From FEN-1322 sp041663425 (GTDB lineage: Bacteria > Omnitrophota > Gorgyraeia > 2-01-FULL-45-10): a stretch of DNA of 64,000 nucleotides. The notes under the pieces are model-generated. The model was not told the origin of the DNA. It made no database searches and was given only the letters and a program-made list of their open reading frames with translations. Within the stretch, counting starts at the first letter, position 1. The number at the start of each line of letters is the position of its first letter. The stretch covers positions 1 through 64,000 of the forward strand of contig JBAYMS010000001.1 of assembly GCA_041663425.1 (NCBI GenBank), written 5' to 3'. Positions 61,032 through 64,000 of the stretch are shown here, one piece after another. The translations under genes and the position numbers were made by a program.

Positions 61032-61951
61032 AGCATCTTAATAAGATAGCCGGTTATTTTACGGAATATATGGTGGCATGGGTGGTTGTCGCCGTAGTGC
61101 TGGCATATATATTTCCATCTGCATTCATTCCTCTCAAACCTTATATAGACTGGCTATTTGCCTGCACCATGTTCGGCATAGGTGCGCTCCTTTCGGTAAA
61201 AGATTTCGAGCCAATAGTTAAAAAACCCAGGCTTGTTCTTTTAGGCATTCTGGCGCAATTTGCCATCATGCCGTTTGCAGCTTTTGTGATCGTGCGCATA
61301 TTAAATCTTCCTCCCGCGATAGCATTCGGACTCATACTTGCCGGAGCGGTTCCCGACGCTATGGCCGCAGGTGTGATGTCTTATATAGCGGAGGCGGATG
61401 TCGCGTTATCGGTAGCGCTTACTACAGGGACGACGTTAATCTCGCCATTGGTTACACCCGCGCTCATGTATATATTTGCCAGGGAATATATTCCGGTCCA
61501 GTTTTTCCCGATGTTCAAAAGCATAATGTTCATGGTTATTGTCCCGCTTTTCTTAGGACTTATGGTGCGGTATCGTTTCCAGAGGCATGTAGAAATGATA
61601 CGTCCGGTATTTCCGGCCTTATCCACAATATTTATAGCGTTCATCTGCGGACTGGTAGTCGCGCTTAACAGAGATGCACTAGGTCAGATCACGGCGATAG
61701 TATTTTTTGCGGTCGTGCTTCTTAATCTGGCAGGATTGGTGTTGGGATATGGTGCGGGTCTGCTATTTAAATTTAACAAAAAACAATGCCGCACTCTCGC
61801 CATAGGAGTGGGGATGCAGAATGCCGGTCTCGGCGCTGTTCTCGCGATAAAGTATGCCTCGCCCGAAGCTGCTATACCAAACGCGCTTTTCGCAACGTGG
61901 TGCATCGTCAGCGCGGCCATACTTGCCGGTGTGTGGAGCAGGAACGTATGA
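61028..61951 (+). CDS. BASS-family (bile acid:sodium symporter-like) transporter
   Basis: 307 residues, about nine or ten membrane helices. FACTMFGIGALLSVKDF near residue 45, GLILAGAVPDAMAAGVMSYIAEAD, ALSVALTTGTTLISPLVTPAL and QNAGLGAVLAIKYASPEAA belong to the BASS/YfeH fold with its two crossing motifs. Members carry organic acids, pantoate, pyruvate, bile acids or auxin-like compounds with Na+. The substrate is unknown; nearness to a choloylglycine hydrolase-like gene is not proof of bile acid use. Confidence 0.85.
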   Translation: MKHLNKIAGYFTEYMVAWVVVAVVLAYIFPSAFIPLKPYIDWLFACTMFGIGALLSVKDFEPIVKKPRLVLLGILAQFAIMPFAAFVIVRILNLPPAIAFGLILAGAVPDAMAAGVMSYIAEADVALSVALTTGTTLISPLVTPALMYIFAREYIPVQFFPMFKSIMFMVIVPLFLGLMVRYRFQRHVEMIRPVFPALSTIFIAFICGLVVALNRDALGQITAIVFFAVVLLNLAGLVLGYGAGLLFKFNKKQCRTLAIGVGMQNAGLGAVLAIKYASPEAAIPNALFATWCIVSAAILAGVWSRNV

Positions 61952-63852
61952 AGGTCTCCGATTATTTAATCAAGCATGAGAGCCTCATAGTTTCTATAGC
62001 AGCCGTGATTCTATCAGCGCTGTCTGCATTTGTATACGGTTATGAATATGGAATAACCCCAAACCATATACAATCGCTTCCTTTTATAGCAAAGATCCAC
62101 GACCCATCTCTTTTTCCTAATGATTATTTTGTAAATACCTTAAGCCGGTTTCCGAGCGTTTACACATATATAATGGCGTATTTATCTAACTGGATAAATC
62201 TGGAGATGCTGCACCTTGTGCTGTATTTCGTATTTAAATTTGCACTTTTTATATTTGCTTATCAGCTGGCCTGTTTTTTATTCCGGTCCAGGCGGACGGG
62301 GATAATAACCATGTTCCTTTTTGCTTTCTCTCCGCTTATTAACGCTTACGGCCTTTTAGGGCACGACCCTTTCATGAAAACATCGTTTTATCAGACGAGC
62401 GCAGTCTCGCCGCTTGCCCTCGCAGCTATCCTGATGTTCCTGAGGAAAAAATACATGACGGCATATACTATTCTTGCCTGCATATACTATATAAATGCGC
62501 TCATAGGGAATTTTCTGATAATACTTTTTATCGCAGCGTCGGGATATGAGTATATGCGCAAAAGGAATTTCGCAGAGTTTAAGTATATAATGCGCCCCGC
62601 CTTGTTCTTCGCGGCATTGATGATACCCGGCATAGTATGGCTCACACACCTGAACATAACAAATCCGGCGCATGCAGCAGCAAATTTCCCCTTATATCTT
62701 AAATTGTGGTATACGGGCCATTACTTTCCATCGTTCTTTACGGCACACCAGTGGTATCATTTTGCCGTCATATGTATATTTTTCATTATTTTTTTCCGGA
62801 AGGGATTCGGACGTTGCAGTGAAAAAGACACGGTGCGAGTGTTCATATATACACTCTTCGCAATGTGGCTATTCGCGGCCTTATGCGCAGAGATCCTGCC
62901 GGTGCGGAGTTTTATACTGCTCCAGTTCCTGCGCAGCGACGTATTCTTTATAGTCCTGGGTATTATATTCGCGGCAGATTATATAAGGTCGCTTCTATAT
63001 GGTAAATCGTTGCGCAGTATAGCTATCGGCGGGCTTATGGTGCTTGCGCTGACAGAGTTTTCTCAGCCATCTTATATAGAATTTATACTGATAGCGCTTT
63101 TATTGACAGAATTTGAACTTCCAATAAAAAATTTTTTGAGAAAAGCAACGCAAGACCCCGAAGGATTGTTTAATCTTCTGTGGTTTTTCTTCACATTGGC
63201 TATAGTCGCGTTTTCTGCCGTTCCTATCCTGCTTCATAAAGCATCGCCAAAAATGAGCTGTTTTTTATTTTTCGCGGTAATGCTGATGGTGTCGGGAGAT
63301 AAAAAAGCACCGCAGCGGTTTAAAAATTTAGTTGCCGCGCTGGTGCTCGCAGCGGCTGTATTTGCATATATTCATATAATCGAATACAGAGCGGTGAGTA
63401 TGAATTTTTCTAATATGCTCACTGAAAGCGATGCTGACTGGAAAAAAGTTCAGCTGTGGGCCAGAGACAACACCCCGGTTTCTTCGGTATTCATTGCACC
63501 GCTTAATATGAACGGCTTCCGCGTTTTCTCAAACCGCTCTGTATTTTTTGATTGGGTTGACGGTGCGGCCATGCACTGGTCTGCGGGTTTTGAATATGAG
63601 TGGGCGCAAAGGCTTTCGAGGCTCGGAATGGGCGAAGGCCTGACGAAAGACCGTGCCGGGCTTATCTGCGGAATGGGTGCTGCGAATGAAAAGCCTATAC
63701 ATAGGCTGATATACGAAAATCTGACAGAAAATGATTTCAGACATATCGCTGAAGAATGCGGTGCGGGATATGTTGTAGAGTATGTCACCCGACCGCTTAA
63801 TTTTAAAACTGTATACGAAAACGCAACATTCCGTATCTATCGGATAAGTTAA
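61948..63852 (+). CDS. Large polytopic membrane protein, GT-C/DUF6798-like
   Basis: 634 residues from the ATG at 61948, which overlaps the BASS gene stop by 4 bp; a longer frame to 61786 lies in the BASS gene and is rejected. About 12 membrane helices. QSLPFIAKIHDPSLFPNDYF near residue 40, where GT-C enzymes have a catalytic acidic loop, and LLGHDPFMKTSFYQTSAVSP follow. After ~500 the soluble C-terminal part (KKVQLWARDNTPVSSVFIAP, then DWVDGAAMHWS) is like that of dolichyl-mannosyltransferase-like proteins. Called by architecture only; a role with the TMTC-like gene in surface glycan synthesis is plausible. Confidence 0.55.
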   Translation: MKVSDYLIKHESLIVSIAAVILSALSAFVYGYEYGITPNHIQSLPFIAKIHDPSLFPNDYFVNTLSRFPSVYTYIMAYLSNWINLEMLHLVLYFVFKFALFIFAYQLACFLFRSRRTGIITMFLFAFSPLINAYGLLGHDPFMKTSFYQTSAVSPLALAAILMFLRKKYMTAYTILACIYYINALIGNFLIILFIAASGYEYMRKRNFAEFKYIMRPALFFAALMIPGIVWLTHLNITNPAHAAANFPLYLKLWYTGHYFPSFFTAHQWYHFAVICIFFIIFFRKGFGRCSEKDTVRVFIYTLFAMWLFAALCAEILPVRSFILLQFLRSDVFFIVLGIIFAADYIRSLLYGKSLRSIAIGGLMVLALTEFSQPSYIEFILIALLLTEFELPIKNFLRKATQDPEGLFNLLWFFFTLAIVAFSAVPILLHKASPKMSCFLFFAVMLMVSGDKKAPQRFKNLVAALVLAAAVFAYIHIIEYRAVSMNFSNMLTESDADWKKVQLWARDNTPVSSVFIAPLNMNGFRVFSNRSVFFDWVDGAAMHWSAGFEYEWAQRLSRLGMGEGLTKDRAGLICGMGAANEKPIHRLIYENLTENDFRHIAEECGAGYVVEYVTRPLNFKTVYENATFRIYRIS

Positions 63853-63920
63853 AAATAAAATTTAAGTTCGATGAAACTTTTTTATCCAATCTCTTGTCTA
63901 ATATTCGAAGCCTACGCCAG

Positions 63921-64000
63921 GAGACATAGGCACTTAGCTAACTGTGTGGCTGAATAAACTTGGCTGATGTCAGAGACATCAGCACTTAGTCAGCAGCGTG
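63921..64000 (+). repeat. Tandem hairpin repeat (copies 2 and 3) at the window edge
   Basis: GAGACAT-A-GGCACTTAGC...GTGGCTGAATAAACTTGG at 63921-63963 followed, after GCTGATGTC-AGA-GACATCAGC (63963-63982), by a second GAGACAT-CAGCACTTAG at 63973 that runs off the edge. The unit spacing is 52 bp. The block is clearly the same as that before pyrF at 45970-46003. Confidence 0.65.

Noticed and set aside
61786..61947. N-terminal extension of the last large membrane protein
   Set aside because: Arg/Cys-rich text produced by reading the BASS gene in another frame; the ATG at 61948 overlaps the previous stop and starts a membrane protein properly.
56522..61951. A bile-acid pathway formed by the choloylglycine hydrolase-like and BASS genes
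   Set aside because: Both families have many non-bile substrates, the genes are in different transcription units, and nothing else in the window points to bile acids.
1..64000. CRISPR array
   Set aside because: No run of three or more equal direct repeats with regular unique spacers, and no cas gene, was seen. The tandem repeat at the right edge has hairpin units, not spacer structure, within what is visible.

Overview
This window looks like a replication-origin-proximal piece of the chromosome of an uncultured Gram-negative bacterium. The gene set (pseudopilin-like protein, inverse autotransporter, omptin, BirA-controlled biotin genes, PyrR-controlled pyrimidine genes, split CoaC/CoaB, a large secreted PLD-fold protein) would fit Candidatus Omnitrophota (OP3) or a relative, but that placement is inference; no rRNA gene is present to confirm it.

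The layout is dominated by the origin. Every gene left of about 29.0 kb is on the minus strand and every gene right of 29.2 kb is on the plus strand, apart from one IS element. The switch falls between dnaA and rpmH, where DnaA boxes cluster. Left of it, reading away from the origin: dnaA, dnaN, dciA, gyrB, gyrA, tRNA-Glu, tRNA-Leu, thrS, infC, rpmI, rplT, pheS, pheT, a 6S RNA, rarA, a PLD-family secreted protein, a PP-loop protein, a thiamine thiazole operon (thiE-S-G-H-F), a full biotin operon (bioB-F-H-C-D-A) behind a BirA operator, and the start of cysK. Right of it: rpmH, rnpA, yidD, yidC, parA-parB with two parS-like sites, ndk, a yicC-gmk-rpoZ-coaC-coaB operon, a pseudopilin, two tRNAs, glmS, rsmI, and a pyrimidine operon (pyrR-B-C, an EndoQ-type repair nuclease, pyrK-D-F-E) behind a PyrR attenuator.

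From 47.4 kb the content becomes accessory. Downstream of tRNA-Asp lies a small AT-rich island: a PD-(D/E)xK-like nuclease coupled to a large PHP-SMC ATPase (candidate defence pair), small unknown genes, and an IS3-family (IS407-like) insertion whose two sides carry fragments of broken genes. From 53.4 kb to the end there is an envelope and surface set: flavin reductase, inverse autotransporter with a beta-helix passenger, a receiver-domain regulator followed by a secreted Ntn hydrolase and an omptin-type outer-membrane protease, a TMEM175-like membrane protein, a TMTC-like glycosyltransferase with TPRs behind an unidentified structured RNA, a BASS transporter and a large membrane protein. A hairpin repeat seen ahead of pyrF recurs in tandem at the right edge.

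All coordinates, motifs and base pairings were read by eye; family names come from recognising conserved motifs, not from database searches.
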